Assembly: GCF_003265705.1 (NCBI RefSeq)
Contig: NW_020313005.1
Coordinates: 21,929,615-21,993,614 of the forward strand
Direction: 5' to 3'
DNA from: Callorhinus ursinus
Taxonomy: Eukaryota; Chordata; Mammalia; Carnivora; Otariidae
DNA: 64,000 bases
In this document: positions 10,521 to 23,831 of the stretch, piece after piece
Numbering within the stretch: position 1 is the first letter of the stretch
Layout of the letters: each line of letters begins with the position of its first letter
Program-made: the position numbers and the translations under genes
The notes under the pieces: model-generated
The model's database searches: none
Seen by the model: only the letters and a program-made list of their open reading frames with translations
What the model was told of the DNA's origin: nothing

Positions 10521-13133
10521 TGTTGCTCTGTAGACATTCTGGAATAATGTATGTCAATGCATGTGGACAAACTACAGTGCCTAGTTTTTTCTTAAAATAA
10601 TATGTATTTTTCCACTTCTAGTGAATGAAGAGCACATTCAAAAAAACAGTTTGAAGGTAGTCCATACTTTGTTACTAAATACAAATTCCAAATAATTCAG
10701 ATTATGTCATATTTAAAATCAGGCATGAACAACAGATGTTTTCTTTCTTTAAAGGATTGGGTATTTGTGCAAATGGGAAGAGGGAGGAGTCAGCTGTAAG
10801 GATTTTAATGGTAAGCCCGACATGCCAGGTTGCAGTGGGACATTCCCTCCTGCTGGCTAGAGGGTTGCAGAGAAATGTATCCTTTCCCTGATGATTTTTC
10901 CTGTTATTAGAGTGAATTGCGTCCTGCTAGCATTTAGGAGACATGGTACTCCCTATATCCAAGACTCTGATTCAATTCCTTCACCCTCCCACATGCCTCC
11001 ACACCGACCACTTGCTGACCTCAGCCCTATAAGTCAAAGTTGGAGCTAATAAAAGCTGGCAGATACCTAAACTCTTAATTGAATCTCTAGGTCTTTATTG
11101 ACTCCCCCCCCATCCCATCCCTTCTCCCTCCTTTCTATCCCTTTTATTTTAGAAAGAAGTTTTTCATTAATGAATACAAAATATTTAGGCGTCTGGCATC
11201 TCCAGAGTGTTAGTGATTGCATTGTGCATTAGCTTGAAAGTTCATTCCCCAGCTTAATAGGCTTGAAGAGGAATGGATGCACTTTGGCTAAACCAAGAAA
11301 GCTGATTGCTACCTAAATAACTAATTCATCTTCATAGCAGATGGATGTCAAGGATATTGAAGAGCAGATACACCCAAGGTCATGCCAATTAGTTGATAAG
11401 AGCTTGACTAGAAGGTAATTTGAGTTAGAAACAGCCTTCATTTCCCAAACCTAGACCCATAATGAATACCTTACATAGTTGAAGGGCTTTGGAAAGACAT
11501 CTGACATCTTCCAGGGCATGTGAGAACTTGGGGATGAACTCTTCATAAAATGATGCACCCATTTAGAAGAATGATCAGCACACAAGAGAATTATGGACTT
11601 GACACTCTCTTTAACCCTTTTGTGGCTGTTTTTCTTCTTCAGGCTTGCCTTCTCGGGCTCACCTTCTTGCCAAATAGATAGATACTGATTCTTCATAATG
11701 CTCAAAAAGGAAATCATGGATGATAAAATGAGAGGCATTAAATATCCATGATATATTTAGCCCCAAAACTGAGATGATGTTAAGCTCTAGAGGAGGTTGT
11801 GTAAACCACCTCTTCAACAAGTTCCTTTTATAATTGAATTCCACCATTCATAATTCACAGGCAGCATCCCATATATCAATTCTTATTTCACAAGAGAAGG
11901 TATACCTGTAGATCAATTAGCTCATACTCAATTAGCTCATTAGCTACCTGAATGGATGTGATCCAGAAGATCACAGAAAGTAGAACAAGCCAGGGCAACT
12001 ATTTAAGCCCAAGAGTATAAAAAGTCTTGCAGAAGCAATGTTCATAAGAACTTTTGTCATAGCTACCTTTCATAGATGGTCCCCTGCTGTGTCTGTAACC
12101 CAATTGTGCTTAGGTTTTCCCATTTTCCTGGGAGCTCCGTTAGGCTAATTTGATATTTTAAAACTCTGTCACTACTGCTTTCATTTAAATAGTAACTAAT
12201 CAGTTCTGCAGTCTGTTGTGCCCTGCTGTTGCTAGCAAAGCTAAAATAGGGAATTTTGATTAATTTTTTTCTCTTTTTGAGCAATATGTTCTGATAACTT
12301 CTAATATACTGACTCTAGGATATTTGAGTGCATGTTCTGAGTCTGATGTGTCTTGTGACAGGTGTTCAGTTTTGGAGACAATACGTTTCTAGGATGAAAA
12401 TGTATTCAGTGAATAACAAGCATGTAAAGAACTTTGCAAAGTCCAGAGTATGGATATCCAAAGCATAGAACATTGGAAATATTTTCCTGAACAAACATCT
12501 CAACAATGAAACATGGTATGGAATTTTGGGAGATTATCCAGAAGGGAAACAATTTTAAAATGTATTAATATTCCTCTATGGTCATAATTACTTCTCACAT
12601 TCTCTACAAAATTCTGTCACTTTAGAGTTACTTGCGCATTGACTCATTTTCCATTTTGAACATTATAAACCACAGATGGATGCCCTATTACAATTCTGTT
12701 ATACCTTTATCTTCAGAATACCAATAGTAATAGAAAAAGTATACATTTGATTGGTGTGGGGATTAAAGTTATATTGCAATAATCAATTTTCATTTTGCAA
12801 AATTTTAACCATAGTTTCCTTAAGGATCCAACTTCACTATGGTCTTCAAACATATTTTATTTATGGAAATATATATTCAAGTGTTCAAAACACCTGCACT
12901 GCATAAAATTAGGTTAACATATTTGTATGTTATAAATAATAATTTATACATAATATCTATTTATCTAAATAATATCTATTTAACACTTACTGTGCAGAAG
13001 CCTGTTCTACAATGTTTTACAATGTTAGATAGCTCATTGGTTTTCTCAAAATACATGGTTGTTATGTTGCCTATTTAGTGTCACACAGTTGACCCTTCAA
13101 TGGGGTGAAAACACATGATAATATGTTTTATTA
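10521..13133. other. Intergenic, nothing assigned
   Basis: No gene or confident repeat. A C-run lies at 11103-11110. Short open frames on both strands (up to 95 codons at 11451-11738 minus) match no family I know and have no supporting signals. Confidence 0.55.
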
Positions 13134-13146
13134 AAAAGGGGAACAC

Positions 13147-13352
13147 CGGGCACCTAGGTGGCTCAGTCATTTGAGCATCTAGACTCTTGATTTTGGCTCA
13201 GATCATGATCTTAGGGTTGTGAAATTGAGACCCACGTCAGGCTCCACATTCAGCATGGAGTCTGCTTGAGATTCTTTCCCTCTCCATCTCCCTCCCTCCC
13301 TGCTCATGCTCTCTCTCTCTCTCAAATAAATAAATAAAATCTTAAAAAAAAT
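13147..13352 (+). mobile_element. Can-SINE with perfect 13-bp target duplication
   Basis: Complete element with head gggcacctaggtggctcag, B-box region, CT-rich body, caaataaataaataaaatc and an A tail. It is flanked by direct repeats aaaaggggaacac at 13134-13146 and 13353-13365. The A-rich start of the duplication is typical of L1-endonuclease-primed insertion. The exact duplication suggests a fairly recent insertion. Confidence 0.95.
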
Positions 13353-13615
13353 AAAAGGGGAACACAAATTCTTGCTTGGGTTGTGCTTGCAGAAGAAAGA
13401 TCATTGTTAGAAACTATTTTACTTTCTCAGCTTGAGTGAGTAAGAGACACTAAAATTGGGAAGAGACACATCTCAGGTAATGGAAGATCTTGGGCCATAT
13501 GAGATTTCAGAAAAATACTCTGAAATACAGTGTAGCACCAATTTCATGTAGTATATTCTTGGGTTACTATAAATTAGTCATGAGCCCCTATACAGGTGAC
13601 ATATATGTCCAGACT

Positions 13616-13616
<1 letters not shown>

Positions 13617-13662
<46 letters not shown>
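13617..13662. repeat. Perfect AC microsatellite, 23 units
   Basis: Uninterrupted AC dinucleotide run of 46 bp. The open frame running through it (13490-13675) is a chance frame ending in a Thr-His repeat. Confidence 0.97.
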
Positions 13663-13664
<2 letters not shown>

Positions 13665-14152
13665 GAGTGAATTAAGTTTAAGAAATACTACGTGAAATAA
13701 ACAGATTTATACTCCAAAACTTCTCATTCATACTACTATGAATCTTCAAAAAGTTAATAGACAATTTTTGTTTTAAACCCGTTCTTCTTTCTCTTTCTCT
13801 CTCTCTCCTCTCTCCCAGCAAGGCATCTGGATGACTAATTTTCTTTTGAATCTTACTCTGGGAGAGACTATTTTAGACCATTTGAGTAGTATTCAGAATT
13901 AAACATACAATAGTATTTATTAAACACCTAATTTAGAATGATATAACATCTTGTTAAAAAATAGTAATCAAATAGTTGAAAATGAATGACAATGTAAAAG
14001 AGATACTCCCTAATGAAATAAGGCACTGGGCACAGAAAAGAAAAAAAAAATTGAACCTTCCATCATGTTGCTCACAGAGATAATCTCCAGCCTGTTATTT
14101 TGCTGATTACTGCAAGGTCCACACGTGATAGATTGTATAAGAAGATCTATAA

Positions 14153-14354
14153 ATTTTTTTTAAAGATATTATTTATTTATTTGCCAGAGAAAGAGAGAGA
14201 GCTTGAGAATACAAGCAGGGGGAGCAGCAGGCAGAGGGAAAATCAGGCCCCCCTGCTGAGCAAGGAGCCCGCTGGGGGACTCGATCCTAGGAGCCCGTGA
14301 TCACGACCTGAGCTGAAGGCAGATGCTTAACCAACTGAGCCACCCAGGTGTCCT
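14153..14354 (-). mobile_element. Can-SINE, minus strand
   Basis: On the + strand it begins with T-run then aaagatattatttatttat (reverse of the tail) and ends gagccacccaggtgtcc (reverse of the head). Flanks are similar: agatctataaattttt before and agatttctaaattttt after, an imperfect target duplication. The chance frame at 14100-14300 lies inside it. Confidence 0.92.
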
Positions 14355-14370
14355 GAGATTTCTAAATTTT

Positions 14371-16265
14371 TAAGCAATCTGAAAATATTGCTTATTCTTA
14401 GAAAAGCAGCATATTAGTGATACTTGAAGTTATAAGATCAGAGCTAAAATGCCAGTAATACCAATGATCATGCAGGCAATTCTGGAAAGATAATATTACA
14501 TATAATGCAGGACTGATGCAAGAATTAAATGAGATGATACACAAATGCAATTGGTAAACCTTAAAGCGCCACAACAAGATTTCTCACACTGAGGTTCTTG
14601 GACATAAACTAAAGGGCCCACTCTAAGTTTTGTTTTTGTTTTGGAATTTATTCAATGATAACCTTACAAAATTTTTTTTTATATAATTCACCAAATTTAC
14701 TTTTACACTACAAAACTATGATAGTTTGCTATCCAAAGGCATTTTCAAAGTATAAGACCTTGTTTTCTCTAGTCAATGCTTCTCAAATTGAGATCCATGA
14801 CTGCATTCTTGAGGCCTCTGTGAAATAAATTTTCTTTAAATGGCTCTTGGAAGACACTTTTAAGAATCACTGCCCTATAATTACTACAGATATTACAATA
14901 TCAATTGAACTTTTAAGAGCAGCTGATGAGGACACTTGTAAACAGGGCAAATGAACTAGCTTCTTCCACACCTCTTAAATGACTTTACATAGGTATTGCT
15001 TAGAAGCCTTACTCTCAGAAGTCATGCCTGGGAGTTCATATGATTATTAAAGATGCAACATAGTAAAGTACTCTCTAGTCAGGAGGAAGATGCATGACAG
15101 TTCTTTGACTCAATAAACGATGATGCTTAGGATACTACAAGTTCGTTTAAAAACAGTATGGAAGAAGTTAAGTATACAAGTGATGACTTCGTTTCATCAT
15201 CAATGAGAGAGCTAGCATGTTTTTCCCATAAATATTAAATCTGTTGCCCCACTGTTAAATATCTGGGATTCCTCTGGTCCCAAAGCTCTGGCAAACACCT
15301 GCAGTTTGCCTGCCCCCAGATGGGACTTCCTCTTCATGAAGGACTCAGGCTGTTCCAATTATGATGTCACCAAGGCACTCAGGGTCCCTGGCACTGAGAC
15401 ACCAGTGAAGCAAAGCTCCCCCCAGGTGAGTTTCTGTGTTTCCTCAGATCTGGCATTCCAGGTCTCCCTAGAGCGAGTGTGCTCCCTACAGCACACAGGA
15501 TACTCTCTATAGGAGAGCTGGGGGTTCAAAAAAGGTCCATGTGAACACCTTCCACAGATCTGAGTGCCCTGGAGATCAGCCAATGACTTGCAGAATTTTC
15601 CAGAAGCTTCAATAATTATGGCAGTAAAGGAGGGGATTCTTATACTATTAATATTTAAAAGTGAAATGATCAGTCACCACTCTGCAGCTTTGGATATCTG
15701 ATGAATGGGCTCTTAAGATTCTGATATATATATATATATATAATATATATATATATATATTATATATATATATTATATATGATAGAGAATATACAGAATC
15801 TATTTTTATATAATTTAAAAAATTTACTTTAACAAAAGATATAGAAATCTTTTTTCCCCCTCTTTCTCACTAACAACACAGGGCATAGTTCCCCTGAATT
15901 GCATAAGAACAAGTTATGAAAAATTAATAGAGCTAAAGATTTCTAGTTAATAGGAACTCTTTCCTTTGAGAGTAAAATATATGGGGCTCCAAGGGATGAC
16001 ATGTACTCAGAACACATAAAACATCTGAATAAATGTACATATTAGTGAGAATTGAGTACTTGTCTTGTTTCCATGCTATGATTGTTATAATTTTTCTGTT
16101 ACAATTTTAGTGAGACTAATAGGTTTATTTTGTGTCTGAAGGTGTACAGATTAAAGGACCTTATAAGGGAAGAACAGGTGATATTGCAACCGACTTTAGA
16201 CTCAGTTCATTTGAAAAGTATCACCTTGAATGAGTATATTATCATGACCATAAAAATAAAAAAAA
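14371..16265. other. Intergenic, nothing assigned except simple repeat
   Basis: Includes the AT microsatellite at 15722-15781. A GC-richer patch at 15290-15590 has open frames on both strands and a good splice-donor-like site (see findings), but I do not call a gene. Bases 14780-14880 may be a decayed hAT/MER fragment (ends like aatcactg) at low confidence. Confidence 0.5.
15722..15781. repeat. AT dinucleotide repeat with palindromic phase shifts
   Basis: About 60 bp of nearly pure AT, broken by single extra A or T bases (taat, atta) that flip the phase several times. Self-complementary, so it could form a cruciform. Typical of an expanded AT microsatellite. Confidence 0.95.
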
Positions 16266-16440
16266 TTATGGCTAAATATTTATTGAACACTTACTACAAG
16301 GCAGGTTCTGGTCCCTGTGCTTTGAATTTTACTCATACAATAAACTCAATTTGCAGATAAAGAAATTGCAGCACTATTAGATAAGAAAGTGTCAGAACTG
16401 GGGTTCAAACTTGAGCAATCACATCTCTGTTGGTTTTAAG
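16266..16440 (-). mobile_element. MIR element, minus strand
   Basis: The + strand shows the reverse complement of MIR in order: tttattgaacacttactaca, then tttgcagataaagaaattgc (the decayed conserved motif of bases added to an old SINE core), then a gtgtcagaactggggttca segment ending in caagcttgag-like text. It is old and diverged but the order is unmistakable. Confidence 0.75.
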
Positions 16441-16621
16441 CACCAAGTGTCTACACATAACAGAACGGATTGGATTTTAAAGCCAGTCTACTCTCGCTCT
16501 GACCTTATTATTTTAAAGGCAATGGATCAGAGAACTCGCGTTGTACTGAGAAACAGAGTAAGAAGACATGGATTTGAGTTTTTCCAGTTATTACCATAAT
16601 TGTATGACATGGGAAAGTCAT

Positions 16622-16840
16622 ATTTTTTCTTCTTATTATTTTTTTAAGGTTTTATTTATTTATTTATTTGAAAGAGTGAGAGAGAGAGAGAGTAGGAGGG
16701 AGAGCGAGAGGGAATCTGAAGCAGACTCCATGCTGAGCACAGAGCCCCATGCAGGACTCAATCCCGGGACCATGGAACAAGAACCTGAGCCAAAATCGAG
16801 TCGAATGCTTAACCGGATGCCTGAGCCATCCAGGCACCCC
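16622..16840 (-). mobile_element. Can-SINE with perfect 15-bp target duplication
   Basis: Minus-strand element: T-rich start with ttttatttatttatttattt, GA-rich middle, reversed B-box region and ccatccaggcacccc at the head. It is flanked by acatgggaaagtcat at 16607-16621 and 16841-16855, an exact target duplication. Open frames of 60-99 codons on both strands run through it and are SINE sequence. Confidence 0.96.
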
Positions 16841-16855
16841 ACATGGGAAAGTCAT

Positions 16856-18839
16856 TTGACTCACTGAATTCCATTTTATTCATTTGAAAAATGAAGGGTT
16901 GGGTTAAATCCCAGTGACAGTAAATATGTAGCAAATACAATGCTAATCCTTTGGTCTCTATTCTTGTTATGAATCATTACCCACTCTTTTCTACTGACTT
17001 TGCACATAGAATTACAACCTTCTTGACTCAGCTTTCCACATAATCTCTTTTGATTGATTGGAGTTGGTATGTGAGATAAAACCTAGCTTTCATCCCTGGA
17101 CAATATGACCCATAAGCTCTCTTCCAGTTCTAATATAAAATGGTTCTTTGTGCTTAATAACATATTCAGCTGGGGGAGGATCTGAGTACATGCTCTGAGT
17201 TGCGGAGAGTGGAGAGATCTGCAGATGGGCTGAGAGGAGAGGGAACTGAGTACTGAGAAATATGAAGACACCATATGAATCTCGAGAAATATTTTCAAGG
17301 CTGACTCATGCCTATGACTTGAGAAGTAGGAAGCCTTCCCCAGTGAGAAAATTTACTTCCTCATCTAGGCCCTACTCAGTTTCTCAGCAAGAAGCCAGAA
17401 CACTGAATTTACTACCAGTACAATGAATTATTTCACTTAATCACAGGCATGGATCTTGCTGTTGCATCTTCTCTGTAATTGTTCCATTTCCTACAAATGT
17501 GGATGGGTCCTTATCCACAATCTCACATTTGCTTTCAGACTACATGCTACCAAAAAAGCAGGAGTGTTATTCTGAATTATATTTAGACAGCTACAGGTAC
17601 TTGAACTCTTAATAAAATTTATCCAATGATAATATAAGAAAGGAAAGATTGAGAAAGGAGAAGAGGAATTTTGATAGGCACATGATTCAAGACCCTTTTG
17701 GGTTTAATCCATTGGAGAAGATCTTACATACGAGAAGCTTAATGGGTTGAAAATTCTAAAATAAATCACGTGTGCTCTTAATGTTTTCCCTTTATTAAAA
17801 CCCTTACTTCTGTGAATAGTCCATGCAGCTGTTTTAAAAAGCAAATGAACTTTTATCTTGGGTGGATCTTTCTCTGCTGAGAAAGTCAGGGGACAGCCAG
17901 GATGAAGAATAGGGAAAAAGAGGCTTATGTAAGACTCTTCAGGCATTCCTTTGAATCTTATGGAGGCCAGTGTTTTTACAGGTTTGGAAATAGATTTTTT
18001 CTGAACATACCATCTTCCAGGTCCCAAAACAGGAGGCAGTTGAATAAAGATTCAGAGGTTCAAGGTTCTGGCCTAAATCATCATACCAATACAATAAAAA
18101 AATGAACAATATATGGTTTCTTTTGGGAAAGCTAATAAGAGCAAATTGCATTAAAGAGAAAGGATAACAGATTGGTGCTCTTGGGTACAGCAGAGTAGTT
18201 TGTATAAGGTAAATCCTTCAGCTGAGAATAGCTTTAGAAAAGCTAGATTAGAAGGACTCTGAATAAAGGGGAAGAGATTAAGTCCAGGAAAGAAGTTCTT
18301 CACTGTTTCTTTCATTCAGGGATTTTCCAATGTACAGCATAAGGCACAGGGGGAAACAGAACACAGTAGACAAAGCCTTCTGGGAATAGCATGGGATAGA
18401 GAAAACAAACTATTCAGGATCATTGCTAACAAGTTAGTCAGGACTTATGTGGCCAAGAACATGGAGAAAAGGTCACCAGAAAGATGTGATATAAACAATT
18501 CTGTGTAACTTTTGTTCTCAAAGCTTTACTGTATCCTATGCTACACAGGAACAAGAGAAAACAAAAAGAAAATGGTTTCCAAGAAGACAGACAGGTAAGC
18601 AGAGCTTTAGGCAGCATAATAGGGCAAAGGGATAAAAAACAAAATGTCCTTCATGGAGGATGGTCTCTGGAAATACCCCCAACTTTCATTTTAGAAGTAT
18701 GAAGTGTCAAGTTTTAAAAATAAAGGTAACTAGAAATAAGTCCAATCAAAAGTCTGAAATTCAACATTATCATCTCAGTCCCTAAGTCAATAAACTTGAT
18801 GTGCTGTCTCTCAAGTTGCTAATCAGAAGAAAATAAAAT
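16856..18839. other. Intergenic, nothing assigned
   Basis: No recognisable gene or repeat. Overlapping frames of 67-107 codons at 17704-18151 on both strands match no family I know. Gradually becomes A-rich towards the L1 block. Confidence 0.5.
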
Positions 18840-19060
18840 TCACTCTGAAGGAAGAAACATCATCTGAAGGCTACACAATTTCCCATACATAATTACAGTA
18901 TTCAAATAAAAATTATCAGGAATACCAGGATGCAGGAACAAGGGGCTAAATACTAATAAAAATGAAAAAAAATAACTTGAAGAAAATCATAAGCATTCCT
19001 AAATACAAGTTATTTGACACAGAATTTAAAACAACTACCTTTAAAATATTCAACAAATCA

Positions 19061-19265
19061 GGCGCCTGGGTGGCTCAGTCATTAAGCGTCTGCCTTCGGC
19101 TCAGGTCATGATCCCAGGATCCTGGGATTGAGTCCCACATCGGGGTCCCTGCTCCGCGGGAAGCCTGCTTCTCCCTCTCCCACTCCCCCTGCTTGTGTTC
19201 CCTCTCTCGCTGTCTCTCTCTCTGTCAAATAAATAAATAAAATCTTTAAAAAATAAAATAAATAG
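19061..19265 (+). mobile_element. Can-SINE with 16-bp target duplication
   Basis: Complete young-looking element: ggcgcctgggtggctcag head, tcaggtcatgatcccagg, a ggattgagtcccacatcgg B-box region, CT-rich body and caaataaataaataaaatc tail. It is flanked by aatattcaacaaatca at 19045-19060 and 19266-19281, exact. Inserted into the ORF1 remnant of old L1 element B. Confidence 0.97.
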
Positions 19266-21075
19266 AATATTCAACAAATCAATGAAAAGATGTAGAATTC
19301 CTCAAGAGAACTATAGTCTATAAATAACATAGTGACATGAAAAATTAAAAATAAAGCTACAATTATTAAAATAAGACTTCAATAGGTGTACATATCAGTA
19401 GATTGGATAAAAGAGAAGATTGTTTAAGTGGGAGACAGGTAAGTCAAAAATATCAACAAAGGCACACAGAGTAGCAGAACCTTATAAGACACATCAAAAG
19501 TTTAACATATTGTAATTGGAATACTGAAAAGAAAAAAAAATACAATATTTAAGAAACAGTGGCTGAGAATTTTCCAAAACTGATGAAAGAAATAAAGACA
19601 TATATTTAAGGAGCATTCTGAATTCCATGCACAAAAATTACAAATAAAACCACACCTAAGCATTCTGTCGTTAAACTGATAAATACCAAGGCAGATAATA
19701 CATATTGAAAACAGAGAAAAAGAGAGATATTACCTCAGTAAGTAACAATAAGACCAACAGCTGTCACTCAGACAGAAATAAGTCATAATTATATTCTTAA
19801 AGTGCTAAAAAACATAATGTCCAACCTACAAGTCTGTATCAACCAAGAATATCCTTCAGTACTTACAGATGAATTTCTGCTACTTGATAATGGTAGAGTA
19901 ACTGGCATAAAAGACTGGCTCTCCTGTTGCAAACAATTGTAAACTGGACAAAATATGTGAGGGCTGTTTGAAATTCTTTGACAACACAATGCATATAAAC
20001 TTAGTCTTCGAGAAAAAGGAAACTTATGGGTTTAGTCCCATGATTGCAATGATTCTTTACTTGAGTTCCATTTTCTAACTATAGCAAAGTAAACTAGAAT
20101 GAAACATGGTGGCTCTTAAGAGTTGAGGAAGAAGAAATTAGAATTCAAGGGAGCTGATGAGTTTGGAATGTTTGGGTTAGCTCACTGACAACTAGGGAGC
20201 TATATGGAGAGGAGTTTATCCAGGGAAAGCAAAGAATCAAAAATAAATCTAATTCACTACAATTATAAAGTGGAATATCAAATAACCATATAAATAGATG
20301 CATAAAAGTCACTTGCATACTTGAACTCTCTGCAAAATAGGGATAAAATGGAACTTTCTCAAATGACAAAGAATTACAGTGATAAATTTTCAACTAACAT
20401 ACTTAGTAGTGAGTGACTAATTTTTGGCTAAAATCAAACAGAAAAAAAAAAGCATGAATGTCTGCTTCAATACTTCTATTAAGTGGTGGAGGTCCTAGAT
20501 AATGCAATAAAGCAAGAAAAATAAGTAAAGGCACCTGAAACACCTGAAAAGAAGAAGTAAAACTTTCTATATGCAGATACTGAAAATTTTCCCTTTAAAA
20601 GGGAATCAAGGCAAGCCTGTCCATTATCTCCATTTTTAATCGTCACTGTAAGGGAATGTTTGTTGCATACATAAGTTATGAAAAAGAAGAAAGACTGGAA
20701 CTAAAAATGTTTAGAGAAGTGTTATTCACAGATGTTATAATTGGGGATGTAAAAAATTGCAAAAACAGTATAGATATAAACTGCTGCAATCAATAAGTAA
20801 AGTTATCAAGGGCTGGATATAAAGTCAATATCTATTATATTTCTATAAATAGAAACAAACAATTTAAAAAATAAAATGAAAAGAGTTACATGATTTATAA
20901 AACACTGAAGACTGAAATATGCAGTAGTCTTTAGCAAAGAAGAGCCAAATATGGTGTTGAAGAGTACTGCAGAACACAAAATACCTACTGTCAAGAGATG
21001 CTTCAGAGGTACAATAATTGGCAATACAATATTGCCCAATTGTGGAAATACATACCAACAGATCAGAATATAAAG

Positions 21076-21140
21076 TCCAGAAACACACACATACACACAC
21101 ACACACACAAATACACACATACACATATGCACACCCCCAC
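21076..21140. repeat. Imperfect CA microsatellite
   Basis: CA repeats with T and A interruptions inside the late-ORF2 region of old L1 element B. Minus-strand frames of 93-113 codons across it are repeat artefacts. Confidence 0.85.
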
Positions 21141-23718
21141 AACACACATAATAATGTGAATTAGAGCAAAGTTGCCATTGTAGAACAATTTGGAAGGGAT
21201 GATATTTTTGACAAATGATGCTGGATCAACTAGACATCTATTTGGGGGAAATTATTACAGATGAATTATAAAACAAAATATGAACCATAAAGCAATGAAG
21301 CTTCTTTATTCTAAAATAAAGATAAATTACGTACTGCATACTAAGTTATAGCCAAAATATGAAATAAACACCAATGAAGCGCATAAGAATTCATGAAGTT
21401 CATGAATTCACAATAGGTGGCAAAGATTTCATAAACAGAACCCAAAGGACAGGAATAATAAATCAAAAGACTACTAAATTATACTACATGAAAAGGAAGA
21501 CCTTCAGGTCATCAAAATAAGCCATTAACAGAGTGTTATTCAAGCCAAAGAGTGGGAGAAGGGGTATTTGCAAAACAAGTCTGACAAAAGATTAACATTC
21601 AGAGTTTATATACAAAAAGTCAATAAAAGAAAAAAAGATAACCCCATAGAAAAATGAGCAAACACTTGAACAGATAATTCAGGAAAGAGTAAATTGAATT
21701 GCTAATTAATATATGAAAAGATCATCTACTTTATAAATCATCAAAGAAATGTAAATTCCCACATTGCAACCACTATATGCCCACCAGAATGGCCAAAATG
21801 CCAAAACAAAAAAATATTATGTTTCAGAGAACATGTGAGACAGCCAGAATATATACTGTTCCTTATGGTACAAATCGGTATCACTATTTTTGCAATCTCT
21901 TGGGTACATACCATTTACATATATCCCTCCAAAATACTAAGTGAACTAAAAGAACTAAATAAACAACCAAAAAAAAAAAAAACTAGAAAAAACACGAACA
22001 TATATCAATGCTGGAGTACCTTTTTAAATGTGATATATTCATACACTAGAATACTAACAATAATGAAAATAAATCAATGATTGCTAGTATCATGAATTAA
22101 TCAGCATTGAGAGAAAGAAGTCAAATACACAGAAAACTCATACCAGTGATCATAAAAAATACCTTTATATAAAGTTCAAAAACAATACAAATCTAGTCTG
22201 AGGAGTTCTATGGATCTACTTCCCAATGACACTGGTGAATATTTTTAAAATAATAACCACTTACAGTCTCTAGAAATGACTCTAAAGGCATATCATAGAG
22301 AAGAAAGATTTTTTTCAAGAAAATCTACTAAAACTCAGTAAGAATAGGAATATACTGTGTTACTTGAACTGAAACCCATTCCCTTCCTTCCCCCTGCCGA
22401 CTCAGCAAGATGGAAGTCTCACTCCACACTGGGTCAGACAAGAACACATACCTCTTCCCACAAGCTCTGAGTTGGAGGTCTATCTTCCTGGAACGTGCAG
22501 GACATCAGCATTTCTCCTCCTTTGCCCAGCTGGCTGTTCCAGGTGAGTATAGCCAGGACATGAGGCTTTTCTTCTTATAGCTAGCCTTACTCAATGGATG
22601 GGGGCTCCACCTTGAGCAAGAACCATTGATAATACTAGAGCCCTGATCACCCCTGTCCCTGCTTCTAAGGTATTGATTTCACACCAGGAGAGATATGTTA
22701 GGACCTGAGGCCACTAACCCCTTTCTCCACCAAACACTCATAGCCTAAAACTGGAATATCTCTCAGAGGGAAGTATACCATTGTCCCTAATCCCAGCCCC
22801 AGAGCCCTGGCTCACAAAAATTGCCTGAAAGAAGAAGCAGGATGTAAAACACAGAGCTCCTAAACTCTTCCCAAAGGATCTAACTTCATTTGCAACACAA
22901 TATAGAGAAGTACAAGCCTAAGAGCATATATCAACAGAAGATGTTATGGTCAAGGCACTGGGGGGGAAAAAACAGAACACTACTAAATAAGCAATAGTCA
23001 ACAGGAAATCAGAGGGAAATTAGAAAATATTTTATATTTCCAGATGAATGGAAATGAAGGATCCCAAAACTTATACCAAAATTTATATTTTAAATGCCCA
23101 TATTTTAAAAAGCAAAAGCAATCAAATCAATAGCCTTACCTTCTACCTTAAGACAATGGAAAAAAAAGACCAAACCAATCTTACAGCAAAAAGAAGGAAA
23201 AACATAATAAACATTAGAACAGAAATAAATGAAATAAAAAATGAGACAATGGAGCAAATCAATAGAACCAAATATTGGTTCTTTGAAAAAATAACAAAAT
23301 TAATAAATTTTTAACTAGATCAAGAAAAAAAAGAGAGAAAAGACTCAAGATATATCCATTAATGTAATTTTTGTATCATATCAACCATATTTCACTTTTG
23401 TATCAAATCAAAGTTTTGTATCAAATCAATTGTATCTCCATATATCAATAAAACTTTTAAAAATAAGACTTGAATTACTATAATCAAAAGTGAAAGAGGG
23501 GGCATTATTACCAACCTTAGAAAAATAAAAAGGGGACATTATTACCTACCTTAGAAAAATAAGAATTAAAAAGGAACACTGTGGACAAATGTATGGCAGT
23601 ATATTAGATAAGTTGAATGAAATGGACAGATTCTCAGAGACATAAACTACCAAAACTAACTCAAGAAGAAACAGGCAATCTGAATAGACCTATATTGAAT
23701 TTGTAATAAGAAACCTAC

Positions 23719-23831
23719 TGGGGCACCTGGCTGGCTCAGTTGGTAGAGCATCTGACTCTTGATCTCAGGGTTGTGAGTTTGAGCCCAATGTTGGGTGCTG
23801 AGCCTACTTAAAAAAAGAAAAAGGAAAAGAA
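23719..23831 (+). mobile_element. Short-form Can-SINE (no CT-rich body)
   Basis: Head ggggcacctggctggctca, then gttggtagagcatctgact, gatctcagggttgtgagt, gagcccaatgttgggtgc and a direct passage to an A-rich tail. About 110 bp: the tRNA-like part only. Similar flanks (agaaacctac before, ggaaacctacc after) suggest a target duplication. Inserted in old L1 element C. Confidence 0.9.

Larger units (their letters stand above)
18840..22190 (+). mobile_element. Old, decayed LINE-1 (L1ME/MC-age), element B
   Basis: A-rich sense strand with L1 landmarks in order: ORF1 remnants (about 18900-19860, ending caaccaagaatatccttcag), reverse-transcriptase remnants (ctttctatatgcagat near 20566, a decayed FADD box), late ORF2 text (about 21480-21800, ending ccaccagaatggccaaaatg) and the start of a 3' UTR near 22100-22190. 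Much of ORF2 is deleted, and stop codons and frameshifts occur everywhere. A Can-SINE interrupts ORF1. The edges are approximate because the ends are very diverged. Confidence 0.75.

Noticed and set aside
11451..11847. Minus-strand frames of 62 and 95 codons
   Set aside because: Overlap each other in different frames, with no family similarity and no supporting signals.
17704..18151. Overlapping frames of 67-107 codons on both strands
   Set aside because: Frames on both strands of the same segment with no recognisable motif; most likely chance.
23048..23314. 88-codon frame as an independent small gene
   Set aside because: The protein matches the linker region of L1 ORF2 (INEIKN, WFFEKITKL), so it is a piece of an old L1.
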